DNA from: Acidimicrobiia bacterium
Lineage (GTDB): Bacteria > Actinomycetota > Acidimicrobiia > IMCC26256 > PALSA-610
Direction of reading: 5' to 3'
DNA length: 64,000 nt
Assembly: GCA_026002935.1 (NCBI GenBank)
Contig: BPGH01000001.1
Coordinates: 1,723,965-1,787,964 of the forward strand
Shown here in pieces: positions 15,919 to 25,224 of this stretch. A model generated the notes under the pieces. It saw only the letters and a program-made list of their open reading frames with translations, was not told where the DNA came from and searched no databases. Numbering within the stretch: position 1 is the stretch's first letter; each line of letters begins with the position of its first letter. The position numbers and the translations under genes are program-made.

Positions 15919-18900
15919 GTGTTCCTGAAGACGTTGACCCTGAAGGGCTTCAAGTCGTTCGCGGACAAGACGACGCTCGAGTTCGAGCCGGGCGTGTGCG
16001 TGGTCGTCGGGCCCAACGGTTCCGGCAAGTCGAACATCGTCGACGCCGTCGCCTGGGTGCTCGGCGCGCAGGGCGCGCGTGCGCTGCGCGGCGGGAAGAT
16101 GGACGACGTGATCTTCGCGGGCACGGCGGACCGCCCCGCGCTCGGCCGCGCCGAGGTCTCGCTCACCATCGACAACAGCGCCGGACTGCTGCCGATCGGC
16201 TTCAGCGAGGTCACGATCACGCGCACGCTGTTCCGCACCGGCGAGTCCGAGTACATGCTGAACGGCGCACCCTGCCGGTTGCTCGACATCCAGGAGCTCC
16301 TGTCCGACACGGGCATCGGGCGCCAGCAGCACGTGATCGTGGGGCAGGGCCAGCTCGACACCGTGCTCAACGCCCGTCCCGAGGAGCGGCGCGCGATCGT
16401 CGAGGAGGCGGCGGGCATCCTCAAGTACCGCAAGCGCAAGGAGAAGGCGCAGCGGCGGCTGGAGGCGACCGAGGGCAACCTGCTGCGGCTGACCGACCTG
16501 CTGCGCGAGGTGCGCCGCCAGCTCCGCCCGCTCGAGCGCCAGGCCGACGCCGCCCGGCGTCACGACGGGCTCGTCGCGGAGCTGCGCGCCGTCCAGCTCC
16601 ACCTCGCCGGGCGTGAGATCGACGCGCTGCGGGCCCGCGAGGAGCGGCGCCGCACCCAGCGCGCCGAGCTGGCGCGCCAGGAGCAGGACGTCCGGGTGCG
16701 GCTGAGCGCCCTCGACACCGCCGTGCTCGACGCCGAGCGGGCGATCGCGGTCCCCGGCGACGACGACGTCGCGGACCTGCTGACGCGCGCCGAGGCGCTG
16801 CGCGAGCGCGCCCGCGGGCTCGCGAACCTCGTGGCCGAGCGCGCCCGCGGGTTCGAGCGCGAGCTCGGGGCCGCGGCCGACGAGGGCGTCGTCGAGACGC
16901 TGGTCGCGGACGCCGCCGACCTGCGCGCCCAGCTCGAGGCCGTCGAGGCGGACTTCGCGTCGCTCGCGCCGACGCGCGCCGAGGTGGAGCGGGCCGAGCA
17001 GCGGCTCGCCGAGCTCGCGGGCGCGCTGCGACCCGACGCGGAGGCCGAGCACGCGCAGGCCCGGCGCGAGCTCGAACAGCTCGCCGAACGCGGCCGGTCG
17101 CTCACCCACGACCTCGACGCGGCGCGCGAGCAGCTCGCGGCGACCGCACGCGCGCTCTACGCGCTCGCGCCCGAGATGGCCGAGGCGCAGGCCGCCGAGG
17201 AGGCCGCCGAGCGGCTCCGCGCCGAGGTCGAGGCGGCCGTCGCGGTCGCGCCCGACATGACGCCGCAGGCGCGGGCGCGCCGGGCCGCCGAGGACGAGCT
17301 CACCGAGGCCGACGAGGCGGCCCGCGCCGCCGAGGCCGACGCGTCGCGCTGGCGGGCGCGTGCCGAGACCCTCGCGATGGCGCTCGACGCGGCCCACGCG
17401 GCGGCCGGCGCCGACGCGATCGCGGGGATCGCAGGCGTGGTCGGGCCGCTCGTCGACCACGTCGCGATCGAGCCCGGCGCCGAGGCCGCGGTCGCCGCCG
17501 CGCTCGGCGACGCGCTGCACGCCGTCGTCGTCGACGGCGACGCCGCGGCCCGTGCCGCCGTCGCGCGCCTGAAGGACCTCGACGCCACCGCACTGCTGCT
17601 GGTCGCCGGGTCGGCGCCCGGCGCGCAGGGGACGCTCGCGCCGCCGGGCACGCGGCCGCTCGGCGAGTGCGTGCGCAGCGCGCACGGCGCGCTCGACCGG
17701 CTGCTGTCGCGGCTGCTCGCCCCGTACGTGCTCGTCGAAGGCGGCTGGGCCGCGGCGGTCGACGTCGCGATCGCCGCCCCCGGCGTCGTCGCCGTCACGC
17801 GCGACGGCGACCGCTTCGGGGGCCCGGGGGTGTGGCGGGCGGGTCCGCCCGCGACGGCCGCGGTGACCCCGGCCGCGCTCGCCGAGGCCGAGGCGGCCGC
17901 GGCCGAGGCGGAGGCGCGCCGCGACGGCACCCGGCGGGCGCTCGAGGCGGCCCGCCAGCGGCTCGCCGCCGCGCGCCGGGCCGAGCTCGTCGCGGCCGAG
18001 CAGGAACGGGCCCGCCGGGCCGAGCTCGACGCGTGCACGGCCCGCGCGGCCCAGCTCCGGCGCCAGGTCGAGGTGAAGGCCGCGTCGCTGGAGGAGCGGC
18101 GCGCCACGCTGGAGCGCCGGGTGTCCGAGCTCGAGGCGGAGCTCGCGGGCCATCCGGCGGCCGAGGAGCAGGCGCGCGCCCGGGTCGCGGAGACGGCGCG
18201 GGCACGCGACGAGCACCGGGCGCGCCGGGCCGAGCTCGAGCGCCTGCGGGCCCGCGCAACCGAGCTGCGCCGCGACCACGAGGTGCGGGGCGCGGCGGTC
18301 GAGGAGCGCCGGGCCGTGCTGCAGCGACGCCTCGCCGAGGTGGAGGCGCGCCTCGCGGCCCGGCCCGACGAGGAGGCGCAGGCGCGCGCCCGGCGCGCCG
18401 CGCTCGAGCGGCGGCTCGCCGACGCGGCCGCGATCGCGGCCCGCCTCGGGGCCCGCCGCGCCGAGGTGGACGCGGTCGTCGAGCGGCTGCGGCGCCGGCG
18501 CCAGGAGCAGTCCGACGCGGCGCGCGAGGCCGGGCGGCGGCTCGACGGGCTGCGGACCGAGCGGGCCGCGCTCGAGCGGCAGCTCGCCGAGCTGCGCGAG
18601 CGGGTGAGCCGGCTCGAGGTCGAGGAGGCGGAGATCCGGCTGCGGCTCGAGCAGGCGGTGGAGCGGGTCCGCCGCGAGTTCGACTGCGAGCCGGACGCGG
18701 CGGTCGCGGCGCCGCCGCCGGAGGTCCCCGAGGGGACGACGCTCGCGGCGCGCGCCCGGGAGCTCGAACGGGAGCTGCGGCTCATGGGCCCGGTCAACCC
18801 GCTCGCGCTCAGCGAGTACGAGGCGCTCCAGGAGCGGCACGAGTTCCTGCAGCAGCAGCTCGACGACGTGAAGAACACGCGCCGGGAGCTGACGCGTGTG

Positions 18901-19398
18901 ATCCGGGCGGTCGACGAGGAGATCGTCGCGGTGTTCGAGCAGGCGTTCGCGGACGTCGCGCGGCACTTCTCGGAGCTGTTCGCCCTGCTGTTCCCGGGCG
19001 GTTCGGCGCGCCTGGTGCTCACCGACCCCCACGACCTCCTCAACACGGGGATCGAGATGGAGGCGCGCCCGTCGGGCAAGACGGTTCGCCGCCTGTCGTT
19101 GCTCTCGGGCGGCGAGCGGTCGCTCACCGCGCTCGCGTACCTGTTCGCGGTGTTCCGCGCGCGGCCCTCGCCCTTCTACCTGATGGACGAGGTGGAGGCC
19201 GCGCTCGACGACGTGAACCTGCACCGCTTCCTCGATCTCGTGCACGAGTTCCGTTCCGAGGCGCAGCTCGTGATCGTCTCGCACCAGAAGCGGACGATGG
19301 AGGCCGCGGACGTGCTGTACGGGGTGTCGATGCCGCCGGGCGGGTCGAGCCGCGTCGTGCACCAGCGGATCAAGGACCTCCAGCTCGAGGACGCGTAG
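15919..19398 (+). CDS. smc: Chromosome segregation ATPase SMC
   Basis: Condensin-type SMC of 1159 residues that dimerises and loops DNA with ScpA/ScpB. The head halves are visible: Walker A GPNGSGKSN (residues about 31-39) and, at the C terminus, the signature LLSGGERSLTALA (about 1063) and Walker B FYLMDEVEAALDD (about 1088). Two long Ala/Arg/Glu-rich coiled coils (about 165-475 and 650-960) flank a hinge (about 490-640) with glycine-rich turns such as IAGVVGPLVDH. A strong ribosome binding site supports the GTG. Confidence 0.97.
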   Translation: MFLKTLTLKGFKSFADKTTLEFEPGVCVVVGPNGSGKSNIVDAVAWVLGAQGARALRGGKMDDVIFAGTADRPALGRAEVSLTIDNSAGLLPIGFSEVTITRTLFRTGESEYMLNGAPCRLLDIQELLSDTGIGRQQHVIVGQGQLDTVLNARPEERRAIVEEAAGILKYRKRKEKAQRRLEATEGNLLRLTDLLREVRRQLRPLERQADAARRHDGLVAELRAVQLHLAGREIDALRAREERRRTQRAELARQEQDVRVRLSALDTAVLDAERAIAVPGDDDVADLLTRAEALRERARGLANLVAERARGFERELGAAADEGVVETLVADAADLRAQLEAVEADFASLAPTRAEVERAEQRLAELAGALRPDAEAEHAQARRELEQLAERGRSLTHDLDAAREQLAATARALYALAPEMAEAQAAEEAAERLRAEVEAAVAVAPDMTPQARARRAAEDELTEADEAARAAEADASRWRARAETLAMALDAAHAAAGADAIAGIAGVVGPLVDHVAIEPGAEAAVAAALGDALHAVVVDGDAAARAAVARLKDLDATALLLVAGSAPGAQGTLAPPGTRPLGECVRSAHGALDRLLSRLLAPYVLVEGGWAAAVDVAIAAPGVVAVTRDGDRFGGPGVWRAGPPATAAVTPAALAEAEAAAAEAEARRDGTRRALEAARQRLAAARRAELVAAEQERARRAELDACTARAAQLRRQVEVKAASLEERRATLERRVSELEAELAGHPAAEEQARARVAETARARDEHRARRAELERLRARATELRRDHEVRGAAVEERRAVLQRRLAEVEARLAARPDEEAQARARRAALERRLADAAAIAARLGARRAEVDAVVERLRRRRQEQSDAAREAGRRLDGLRTERAALERQLAELRERVSRLEVEEAEIRLRLEQAVERVRREFDCEPDAAVAAPPPEVPEGTTLAARARELERELRLMGPVNPLALSEYEALQERHEFLQQQLDDVKNTRRELTRVIRAVDEEIVAVFEQAFADVARHFSELFALLFPGGSARLVLTDPHDLLNTGIEMEARPSGKTVRRLSLLSGGERSLTALAYLFAVFRARPSPFYLMDEVEAALDDVNLHRFLDLVHEFRSEAQLVIVSHQKRTMEAADVLYGVSMPPGGSSRVVHQRIKDLQLEDA

Positions 19399-19404
19399 CG
19401 GGCG

Positions 19405-20403
19405 GTGCTCCTCGCGGACGCGACGGTCGACGCGGCCTGCGGGCCGGACGGCGGTCCCTGGCTGTGCCGTCTCGTCGCGGAGCTGACCGACAGCGTCGAC
19501 GCCGCGAACGCGGCGGAGGCCGTCTCGCCGTGGGTGAGCGTCGTGCTCATCGTGCTCGGCGCGTTCGTCGCCAACCGCCTGCTGCGACGGCTGGTTCGCC
19601 GCTCCGTCGCGCGCTGGGAGCAGGCGGGCGAGCTGCGCGTTCGCGGGCGGCGGGTGCGCCTCGTGCCGGAGGCGACCTCGCCGACGCCCACCGTGCGGCG
19701 CCACCAGCGCGCCCAGACGATCGCGCGCGGCGTGTCGAGTTTCGTGACGATCATCGTCTGGGTCGTCGCGGCGGCCTTCGCGCTCGCGGCCTTCGGGATC
19801 TCCGGTGCCGCGGTCCTCACCAGCGCGGGCCTGATCGGTGTCGCGCTCGGGTTCGGTGCGCAGAACCTGCTGCGGGACCTGATCGCCGGCACGTTCATGA
19901 TCGCCGAGGACCAGATCGGCGTCGGCGACGTCGTCGACCTCGGGGTGGCGAGCGGCACCGTCGAGGACGTGACCCTGCGCACGACCCGCCTGCGCGACGT
20001 CGAGGGCGTCGTCTGGTACGTGCCCAACGGGGTCATCCAGCGGGTCGGGAACAAGTCGCAGCAGTGGGCGCGCGCCGTGCTCGACATCCCGGTGGGGCAG
20101 GGCAGCGACCTCGACCGGGCGCAGGCCGTGATCGCCGACACCGCGCGTGCGCTCGCCGCGGACGACGCGTGGCGGGACCGCATCCTCGACGAGCCCGAGG
20201 TGTGGGGCGTCGAGAGCCTCACCCTCGACCTCGTGACGATCCGGCTCGCGGTCAAGACCGCGCCGGGCGAACAGTGGCGCGTCGCGCGGGAGCTGCGGGC
20301 CCGCGTGAAGCTCGCGCTCGACGCCGCCGGCATCGTGTCCGCGCCGGCGAGCGCGTCGGGCGCGGCCGGGCCGCCCCCCGGGCCCCCGCCGGCGCCTGGG
20401 TAG
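19405..20403 (+). CDS. MscS-family mechanosensitive channel
   Basis: Membrane protein of 332 residues. Hydrophobic helices are at about 45-62, 112-130 and 135-160; the pore-helix region has GLIGVALGFGAQNLLRDLIAG, the typical Gly/Ala-rich MscS TM3. The soluble part follows with IGVGDVVDLGVASGTVEDV and LRTTRLRDVEGVVWYVPNG. A proline-rich tail closes it. Family role is to relieve turgor during osmotic downshift. GTG start only 6 bases after smc. The stop TAG is also the start of the ftsY -10 element. Confidence 0.92.
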   Translation: MLLADATVDAACGPDGGPWLCRLVAELTDSVDAANAAEAVSPWVSVVLIVLGAFVANRLLRRLVRRSVARWEQAGELRVRGRRVRLVPEATSPTPTVRRHQRAQTIARGVSSFVTIIVWVVAAAFALAAFGISGAAVLTSAGLIGVALGFGAQNLLRDLIAGTFMIAEDQIGVGDVVDLGVASGTVEDVTLRTTRLRDVEGVVWYVPNGVIQRVGNKSQQWARAVLDIPVGQGSDLDRAQAVIADTARALAADDAWRDRILDEPEVWGVESLTLDLVTIRLAVKTAPGEQWRVARELRARVKLALDAAGIVSAPASASGAAGPPPGPPPAPG

Positions 20404-20406
20404 CCT
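20401..20406 (+). promoter_or_regulatory. -10-like element TAGCCT of ftsY
   Basis: TAGCCT begins with the mscS-like stop codon and ends 7 bases before the ATG of ftsY; a leaderless start is likely. Confidence 0.48.
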
Positions 20407-20413
20407 CCGCCGC

Positions 20414-21580
20414 ATGGAGCTCCTGATCATCGTCGCGGTCGCGGTCGTCGTGGCGGCCGGGTTCGTCGTCGCGCTGCGCACCGCCCGCCGGGGCCGCGCG
20501 CCGGAGCGCCCCGGCGTCCCGGGCGAGCCGGCGGCGGCCGCCGCCGAACCGCCCGCGGAGGTGGCGACGGGCGGGCCCGCGGCGGGCACCGCGGTCGCGG
20601 AACCCGAGGCGCCCGCGGAGGCGGCGCCCGCGGAGGCGGCGCCCGCCCCGCCGGCCCCCGCCCCGCCGGCCCCCGCGCGGCCGCGCCTGCGCGACCGGCT
20701 CGGCCGGACGCGCGCCGCGCTCGGCGGGTTCCTGGAGGCGCTGCGCGGGCGCGAGGTCGACGACGCGACGTGGGACGGTCTCGAGGAGGCCCTGCTGCTC
20801 GCGGACGTCGGCGTGCCGACGACGCAACGGCTGCTCGACGCGGTGCGCGAGCGCGCGAAGCGCGACGGGGTCGGCGACCCCGACGCGCTGGTCGGCATCC
20901 TGCGCGAGGAGGTCGCCGCGCTGCTGGCGGAGGCGCCGGACCGCGAGCTGCGGTGCGGCCCCGCGGGACCGAACGTCTGGATGTTCGTCGGCGTGAACGG
21001 CGTCGGGAAGACGACCACGATCGGCAAGCTCGCCGCGCAGCAGGTGGGCGCGGGCCGCCGCGTCGTGCTCGCCGCCGCCGACACGTTCCGGGCCGCCGCG
21101 GCCGACCAGCTGGAGCTCTGGGCGCAGCGCACCGGCGCCGAGATCGTGCGGTCGCACGCGGACGGCGCGGACCCCGGTTCGGTCGTGTACGACGCGATGG
21201 CTGCCGCGGCGAGCCGCGGCGCCGACCTCGTGCTCGTCGACACGGCGGGCCGGCTGCACACGAAGACGAACCTGATGGAGGAGCTGAAGAAGCTGCGTCG
21301 CATCGTCGACCGCAACGAGGGCGCGCTGCAGGAGGTGCTCCTCGTGATCGACGCGACGACCGGGCAGAACGGCCTCGCGCAGGCCCGCCAGTTCGCCGAC
21401 GCGGTCGACGTCACGGGCATCGCGCTGACGAAGCTCGACGGCACCGCCAAGGGCGGCATCGTGCTCGCGATCCAGGCGGAGCTCGGGATCCCGGTGAAGG
21501 TGGTCGGGATCGGCGAGGGTGTCGAGGACCTCGTCCCGTTCGACGCCGACGAGTTCGCCCGCGCGCTGTTCGAGGACTGA
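20414..21580 (+). CDS. ftsY: Signal recognition particle receptor FtsY
   Basis: SRP receptor GTPase of 388 residues. It starts with a membrane helix (residues 1-21), followed by an Ala/Pro/Glu-rich linker to about residue 95, then the N domain and the G domain. G1 is GVNGVGKTTTIGKL (about 194), DTAGRLHTK is G3 and TKLDGTAKGG is G4/G5. The N-terminal anchor is typical of actinobacterial FtsY. The partner gene ffh lies 93 bases downstream. Confidence 0.96.
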   Translation: MELLIIVAVAVVVAAGFVVALRTARRGRAPERPGVPGEPAAAAAEPPAEVATGGPAAGTAVAEPEAPAEAAPAEAAPAPPAPAPPAPARPRLRDRLGRTRAALGGFLEALRGREVDDATWDGLEEALLLADVGVPTTQRLLDAVRERAKRDGVGDPDALVGILREEVAALLAEAPDRELRCGPAGPNVWMFVGVNGVGKTTTIGKLAAQQVGAGRRVVLAAADTFRAAAADQLELWAQRTGAEIVRSHADGADPGSVVYDAMAAAASRGADLVLVDTAGRLHTKTNLMEELKKLRRIVDRNEGALQEVLLVIDATTGQNGLAQARQFADAVDVTGIALTKLDGTAKGGIVLAIQAELGIPVKVVGIGEGVEDLVPFDADEFARALFED

Positions 21581-21658
21581 GCCCGGCGCGTCCGGGCACC
21601 CCGGGTGGCCCGCGCGGTGCGCCGGCACGTCCGGCGCGGCCCCCCGGACCGGGACCGC

Positions 21659-21664
21659 TACCCT
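21659..21664 (+). promoter_or_regulatory. -10-like element TACCCT of ffh
   Basis: TACCCT ends 9 bases before the GTG of ffh, so the 5' leader would be at most 2 or 3 bases. Confidence 0.4.
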
Positions 21665-21673
21665 GGCACTCCT

Positions 21674-23041
21674 GTGTTCGACGCGCTCCAGGACCGGCTC
21701 GACGGCATCTTCACGCGCCTGCGCAACCGCGGGCGCCTGAGCGAACGCGACATCGAGGAGGTCTCACGCGAGATCCGGCTCGCGCTGCTCGAGGCCGACG
21801 TCAACGTCCGGGTCGTCACCGCGTTCGTGGGTCGCATCAAGGAGCAGGCGATCGGCGCGGAGCTCACGAAGCACCTCTCGCCCGCGCAGCAGTTCGTCAA
21901 GATCGTCCACGACGAGCTCGTCCGGACGCTCGGCGGCACGACCGGCAAGCTCGCGATGAGCCCGAAGCCGCCGACCGTCGTGATGCTCGCCGGGCTGCAG
22001 GGCTCGGGGAAGACGACCGCGGCCGGGAAGCTCGCCCGCCTGCTGAAGTCCCAGGGCCTCCAGCCGCTGCTGGTCGGCGCCGACCTCCAGCGGCCGGCCG
22101 CCGTCGAGCAGTTGCGGGTGCTCGCCGGGCGCGTCGGCGTCCCGTTCTTCTCGGAGCCCTCCGACCCGGTGCGCGTCGCGCGCGGCGCACTCGAGGAGGC
22201 GGCGCGGCTCGGCCGCAACGTCGTCGTGGTCGACACCGCGGGGCGGCTCCAGATCGACTCGGAGCTGATGGCCGAGCTGCGCGAGGTGCGCGACGTCGTG
22301 CAGCCCCACGACACGCTCCTCGTCGTGGACGCGATGACCGGCCAGGAGGCGGTCAACGTCGCGGTCGCCTTCGACGAGGCCGTCGGCATCGACGGCGTCG
22401 TGCTGACGAAGATCGACGGGGACGCGCGCGGGGGCGCGGCGCTGTCGGTGAAGGAGGTCGTCGGCAAGCCGATCCTGTTCGCCGGCACCGGCGAGAAGCT
22501 CGAGGACTTCGAGCCGTTCCACCCCGACCGGATGGCGAGCCGGATCCTCGGCATGGGCGACGTGATGACGCTCATCGAGAAGGCCGAGGCGGCGTTCGAC
22601 GAGGAGCAGAAGCTCAAGGCCGAGGAGATCCTGCGCGCCGGCACCTTCACGCTCGAGGACTTCCTGGAGCAGATGCAGCAGGTGAAGAAGATGGGACCGC
22701 TGCAGAACGTGCTCGGGATGCTCCCCGGCATGCCCAAGGAACTGAAGAACGCGCAGATCGACGACCGCGAGCTCGCCCGGGTCGAGGCGATCATCCGGTC
22801 GATGACCCCCGAGGAGCGGCGCAAGCCCGACATCATCAACGGCTCGCGCCGCAGCCGGATCGCCCGGGGCAGCGGCGTCACGACGGCGGAGGTGAACCAG
22901 CTGCTCAAGCAGTTCAAGCAGATGCAGCAGATGATGCGCGGGTTCGCCCCGATGGCGGGCGGGCGCAAGGGCAAGAAGGGCCGCAAGGGCAAGGCCGGCG
23001 CCCGGCCCGGGCTGCCGATCGGCGGCTTCCCGGGGTCGTGA
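21674..23041 (+). CDS. ffh: Signal recognition particle protein Ffh
   Basis: SRP54 homolog of 455 residues that binds SRP RNA and signal sequences. The NG domain shows GLQGSGKTTAAGKL (about 109), DTAGRLQ and TKIDGDARGG. The M domain follows from about 300, with MLPGMPKELKNAQID, RRSRIARGSG (RNA-binding loop) and a Met/Gln-rich helix. The basic Gly/Lys tail is common. Start is the GTG at 21674; the upstream in-frame extension is Arg-rich and not conserved in kind. The SRP RNA gene was not found in the window. Confidence 0.96.
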   Translation: MFDALQDRLDGIFTRLRNRGRLSERDIEEVSREIRLALLEADVNVRVVTAFVGRIKEQAIGAELTKHLSPAQQFVKIVHDELVRTLGGTTGKLAMSPKPPTVVMLAGLQGSGKTTAAGKLARLLKSQGLQPLLVGADLQRPAAVEQLRVLAGRVGVPFFSEPSDPVRVARGALEEAARLGRNVVVVDTAGRLQIDSELMAELREVRDVVQPHDTLLVVDAMTGQEAVNVAVAFDEAVGIDGVVLTKIDGDARGGAALSVKEVVGKPILFAGTGEKLEDFEPFHPDRMASRILGMGDVMTLIEKAEAAFDEEQKLKAEEILRAGTFTLEDFLEQMQQVKKMGPLQNVLGMLPGMPKELKNAQIDDRELARVEAIIRSMTPEERRKPDIINGSRRSRIARGSGVTTAEVNQLLKQFKQMQQMMRGFAPMAGGRKGKKGRKGKAGARPGLPIGGFPGS

Positions 23042-23043
23042 CC

Positions 23044-23049
23044 TAGACT
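23044..23049 (+). promoter_or_regulatory. -10-like element TAGACT of the rpsP operon
   Basis: TAGACT, 39 bases before the rpsP GTG; a GTAGGAG ribosome binding site lies near 23079. It probably drives rpsP-khpA-rimM-trmD. Confidence 0.45.
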
Positions 23050-23088
23050 CCTGCGCCGCAGTTCGTCCGGATCCCCGTAGGAGCGCTC

Positions 23089-23478
23089 GTGGCCGTCAAG
23101 ATCCGCCTGATGCGAGTCGGCAAGAAGAAGCAGCCGACCTATCGCGTCGTGGTCGCCGACGGGCGCAGCCCCCGGGACGGCCGGTTCATCGAGATCCTCG
23201 GCCAGTACGCGCCGCGCCAGGAGCCGTCCGCGGTGACGGTCGACACCGACCGGGCCGTCCACTGGCTGCAGCGCGGGGCGCAACCGACCGAGCCGGTCGC
23301 GAAGCTCCTCGGCGTCGCCGGCGTCTGGGACGCGTACGAGGCCGCGACCGGCCGGCCCGCCGCCGCGAAGCCGAAGCCGAAGGCGGCGAGGCCGAAGGCG
23401 GCGAAGCCCGCCGAGGCCGCCGCCCCGGCGGGCGACGCGCCCGGCGCCGACGCGGACGGCGAGGAGGCCGGCGGGTGA
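23089..23478 (+). CDS. rpsP: 30S ribosomal protein S16
   Basis: S16, 129 residues; the conserved part (residues 1-90) opens [20 protein letters not shown] and contains [16 protein letters not shown]. The last 40 residues form a Lys/Ala/Pro then Ala/Gly/Asp tail not needed in most species. GTG start. First gene of the rpsP-khpA-rimM-trmD-rplS block; its stop overlaps khpA by 4 bases. Confidence 0.97.
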   Translation: MAVKIRLMRVGKKKQPTYRVVVADGRSPRDGRFIEILGQYAPRQEPSAVTVDTDRAVHWLQRGAQPTEPVAKLLGVAGVWDAYEAATGRPAAAKPKPKAARPKAAKPAEAAAPAGDAPGADADGEEAGG

Positions 23479-23807
23479 GCGACGAACCTCTCGACGACGC
23501 GGACGACTTCGACGACGACCTCGACGACCTGGAGGACGAGATCGCCCCGGAGGGCAACCGGGTCGCGGGCGGCCGCGCGAAGGCGGTGGTCGAGTACGTC
23601 GCCCGCCACCTCGTCGACGACCCCGACGGGGTGTTCGTCGACGCGGGGGAGGGCCGCGACGGCGTGACCCTGCTCGTGCACGCGAGCCCGGGCGACCTGG
23701 GCCGGATCATCGGCAAGCGGGGCCGGGTGATCCAGGCGATCCGGCAGGTCGGGCGCGCGGCAGGTTCGACCGAGGGTGTCCGGGTCACCGTCGACGTCGC
23801 CGACTGA
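23475..23807 (+). CDS. khpA: KH-domain RNA-binding protein KhpA
   Basis: Protein of 110 residues with a single KH domain: the GxxG loop is [13 protein letters not shown] near residue 77. In the family, KhpA pairs with KhpB and binds many RNAs. The first 30 residues are an extreme Asp/Glu stretch ([16 protein letters not shown]), longer than in usual KhpA proteins. GTG start overlaps rpsP; its 3' end overlaps rimM by 32 bases. Confidence 0.93.
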   Translation: MSDEPLDDADDFDDDLDDLEDEIAPEGNRVAGGRAKAVVEYVARHLVDDPDGVFVDAGEGRDGVTLLVHASPGDLGRIIGKRGRVIQAIRQVGRAAGSTEGVRVTVDVAD

Positions 23808-24270
23808 ACCGCTCCGGCTCGAGATCGGACGCATCGGCCGGGCCCACGGCCTGCGCGGCGAGGTGGTCGTGGTCCCCACGACGAACGTCCCGGGCCGCTT
23901 CGACGCCGGCGCCGTCTGCTACTGCGAGGGCCGCCGGCTCGAGGTCGCGAGCTGCCGGCCCCACCGGGGCGCGTTCCTCGTACGGTTCGTGGGCGTGGAC
24001 GACCGCGCGGCGGCGGAGCAGCTGCGCAACCGGGTGCTGACGGCGGACGCGCTCCCCGAACCGCCGCCCGGCGAGGTCTGGGTCCACGAGGTCATCGGGG
24101 CCGAGGTGCGCGACGCGGCCGGGCGCGTCCTCGGGCGCGTGGTCGCGGTCGAGGCGAACCCCGCGCACGACCTGCTCGTGCTCGACGGCGGCGGGCTCGT
24201 GCCCATGGTGTTCGTCGTCGAGACCGCCCCGGGGGTGGTGGTGGTCGACGTGCCCGAAGGCCTGCTGTGA
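23776..24270 (+). CDS. rimM: Ribosome maturation factor RimM
   Basis: 30S maturation factor of about 164 residues that binds S19. The N-terminal barrel has EIGRIGRAHGLRGEVVV; the PRC-barrel domain follows with VWVHEVIGAEVRDAAGRVLG and ends VVVDVPEGLL. The GTG at 23776 gives a 32-base overlap with khpA; no better start exists downstream before the conserved EIGRIG, so the first 12 residues are doubtful. Stop overlaps trmD (GTGA). Confidence 0.93.
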   Translation: MSGSPSTSPTEPLRLEIGRIGRAHGLRGEVVVVPTTNVPGRFDAGAVCYCEGRRLEVASCRPHRGAFLVRFVGVDDRAAAEQLRNRVLTADALPEPPPGEVWVHEVIGAEVRDAAGRVLGRVVAVEANPAHDLLVLDGGGLVPMVFVVETAPGVVVVDVPEGLL

Positions 24271-25208
24271 GCGCGCCGTTCCGGGTCGACGTGTTCACGA
24301 TCTTCCCGGAGTACGTCGAGGTGCCCTTGTCGCTCTCGCTCGTCGGACGCGCCCGGAGCGGGGGCCTCCTCGACCTGCGGGTCCACGACCCGCGCGACTG
24401 GGCGGCCGACGCGCACCGCAGCGTCGACGACGCCCCGTTCGGCGGCGGGCCCGGCATGGTGATGATGCCGGAGCCGCTGTTCCGCGCGGTCGAGGCCGTC
24501 GGTCCGCCGCGGCCGCTGCTGCTGTGTTCCGCGAGCGGCCGGCGCTTCGACCAGGCCTGGGCCCGCACGCTCGCGTCGGGCGCCGGCTTCTCGCTGCTGT
24601 GCGGCCGCTACGAGGGGGTCGACCAGCGGGTCGCCGACCACCTGTGCGACGGCGAGGTGTCGATCGGCGACTACGTGCTCGCGGGCGGCGAGGCGGCCGC
24701 GCTCGTGATCGTCGAGGCGGTGGCGCGCCTCGTCCCCGGCGTGATGGGCAACGAGGCCTCCGCGGCCGACGAGTCGTTCACCGCGGGCCTGCTCGAGTAC
24801 CCGCAGTACACGCGGCCCGCCGAGTTCCGCGGCTGGGCGGTGCCCGAGGTGCTGCGTTCGGGCGACCACGAGCGGATCTCGCGCTGGCGGCGCGCCGCCG
24901 CGCTCGCGCGCACGATGCGCCGCCGTCCCGACCTGCTCGGGGCCGGCCGGCCGACCGCGGCCGAGCGGTCGCTGCTCGCCGAGCTCGCATCCGAGCTCCC
25001 CGAGCCGCCGCCCGACCCGGTCCCGCCCGACCCGGTCCCGGGCGAACCGGTCCCGGCCGACCGGTCCGCCGGCGATCCGTCCGCCGGCGATCCGTCCGCC
25101 GGCGAGTCGGCCCCGGGCGAGTCGGCCCCGGGCGTGTCGGCCCCGGGCGAGTCGGCCCCGGGCGAGTCGGCCCCGGGCGAGTCGGCCGGCCCCCACCCGC
25201 CCGGCTAG
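24267..25208 (+). CDS. trmD: tRNA (guanine-37 N1)-methyltransferase with repetitive tail
   Basis: Makes m1G37 in tRNA, preventing frameshifts. SPOUT fold: VDVFTIFPEYVEVPL at the N terminus, DDAPFGGGPGMVM, LLCGRYEGVDQRVADH and the deep-knot segment EVSIGDYVLAGGEAAALV. The conserved body ends by about residue 245. A tail of about 65 residues follows, made of five-residue repeats (PDPVP, DPSAG, then ESAPG several times), which is unusual. GTG start, 4-base overlap with rimM. Confidence 0.95.
   Translation: MSAPFRVDVFTIFPEYVEVPLSLSLVGRARSGGLLDLRVHDPRDWAADAHRSVDDAPFGGGPGMVMMPEPLFRAVEAVGPPRPLLLCSASGRRFDQAWARTLASGAGFSLLCGRYEGVDQRVADHLCDGEVSIGDYVLAGGEAAALVIVEAVARLVPGVMGNEASAADESFTAGLLEYPQYTRPAEFRGWAVPEVLRSGDHERISRWRRAAALARTMRRRPDLLGAGRPTAAERSLLAELASELPEPPPDPVPPDPVPGEPVPADRSAGDPSAGDPSAGESAPGESAPGVSAPGESAPGESAPGESAGPHPPG
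25014..25193 (+). repeat. 15-base tandem repeats in the trmD tail
   Basis: Consecutive 15-base units change in series: cccgacccggtcccg-like, then gatccgtccgccggc, then gagtcggccccgggc. The last type is present in five near-perfect copies from 25104 to 25178 (one with gtg for gag). Each unit encodes five residues, so copy number can vary without breaking the frame. Repeats lie inside trmD and do not form a CRISPR. Confidence 0.9.
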
Positions 25209-25224
25209 CATGGCCGGTCGCGTC

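Noticed and set aside
14173-21459. Open frame of 2428 codons on the minus strand across rnc to ftsY
   Set aside because: It is antisense to a row of well-defined genes (mutM, smc, ftsY); its translation is low complexity and comes from the very high GC, which makes stop codons rare on the other strand.
25014-25193. Possible CRISPR array
   Set aside because: Direct repeats of 15 bases without spacers, in frame within trmD, and no cas genes nearby.
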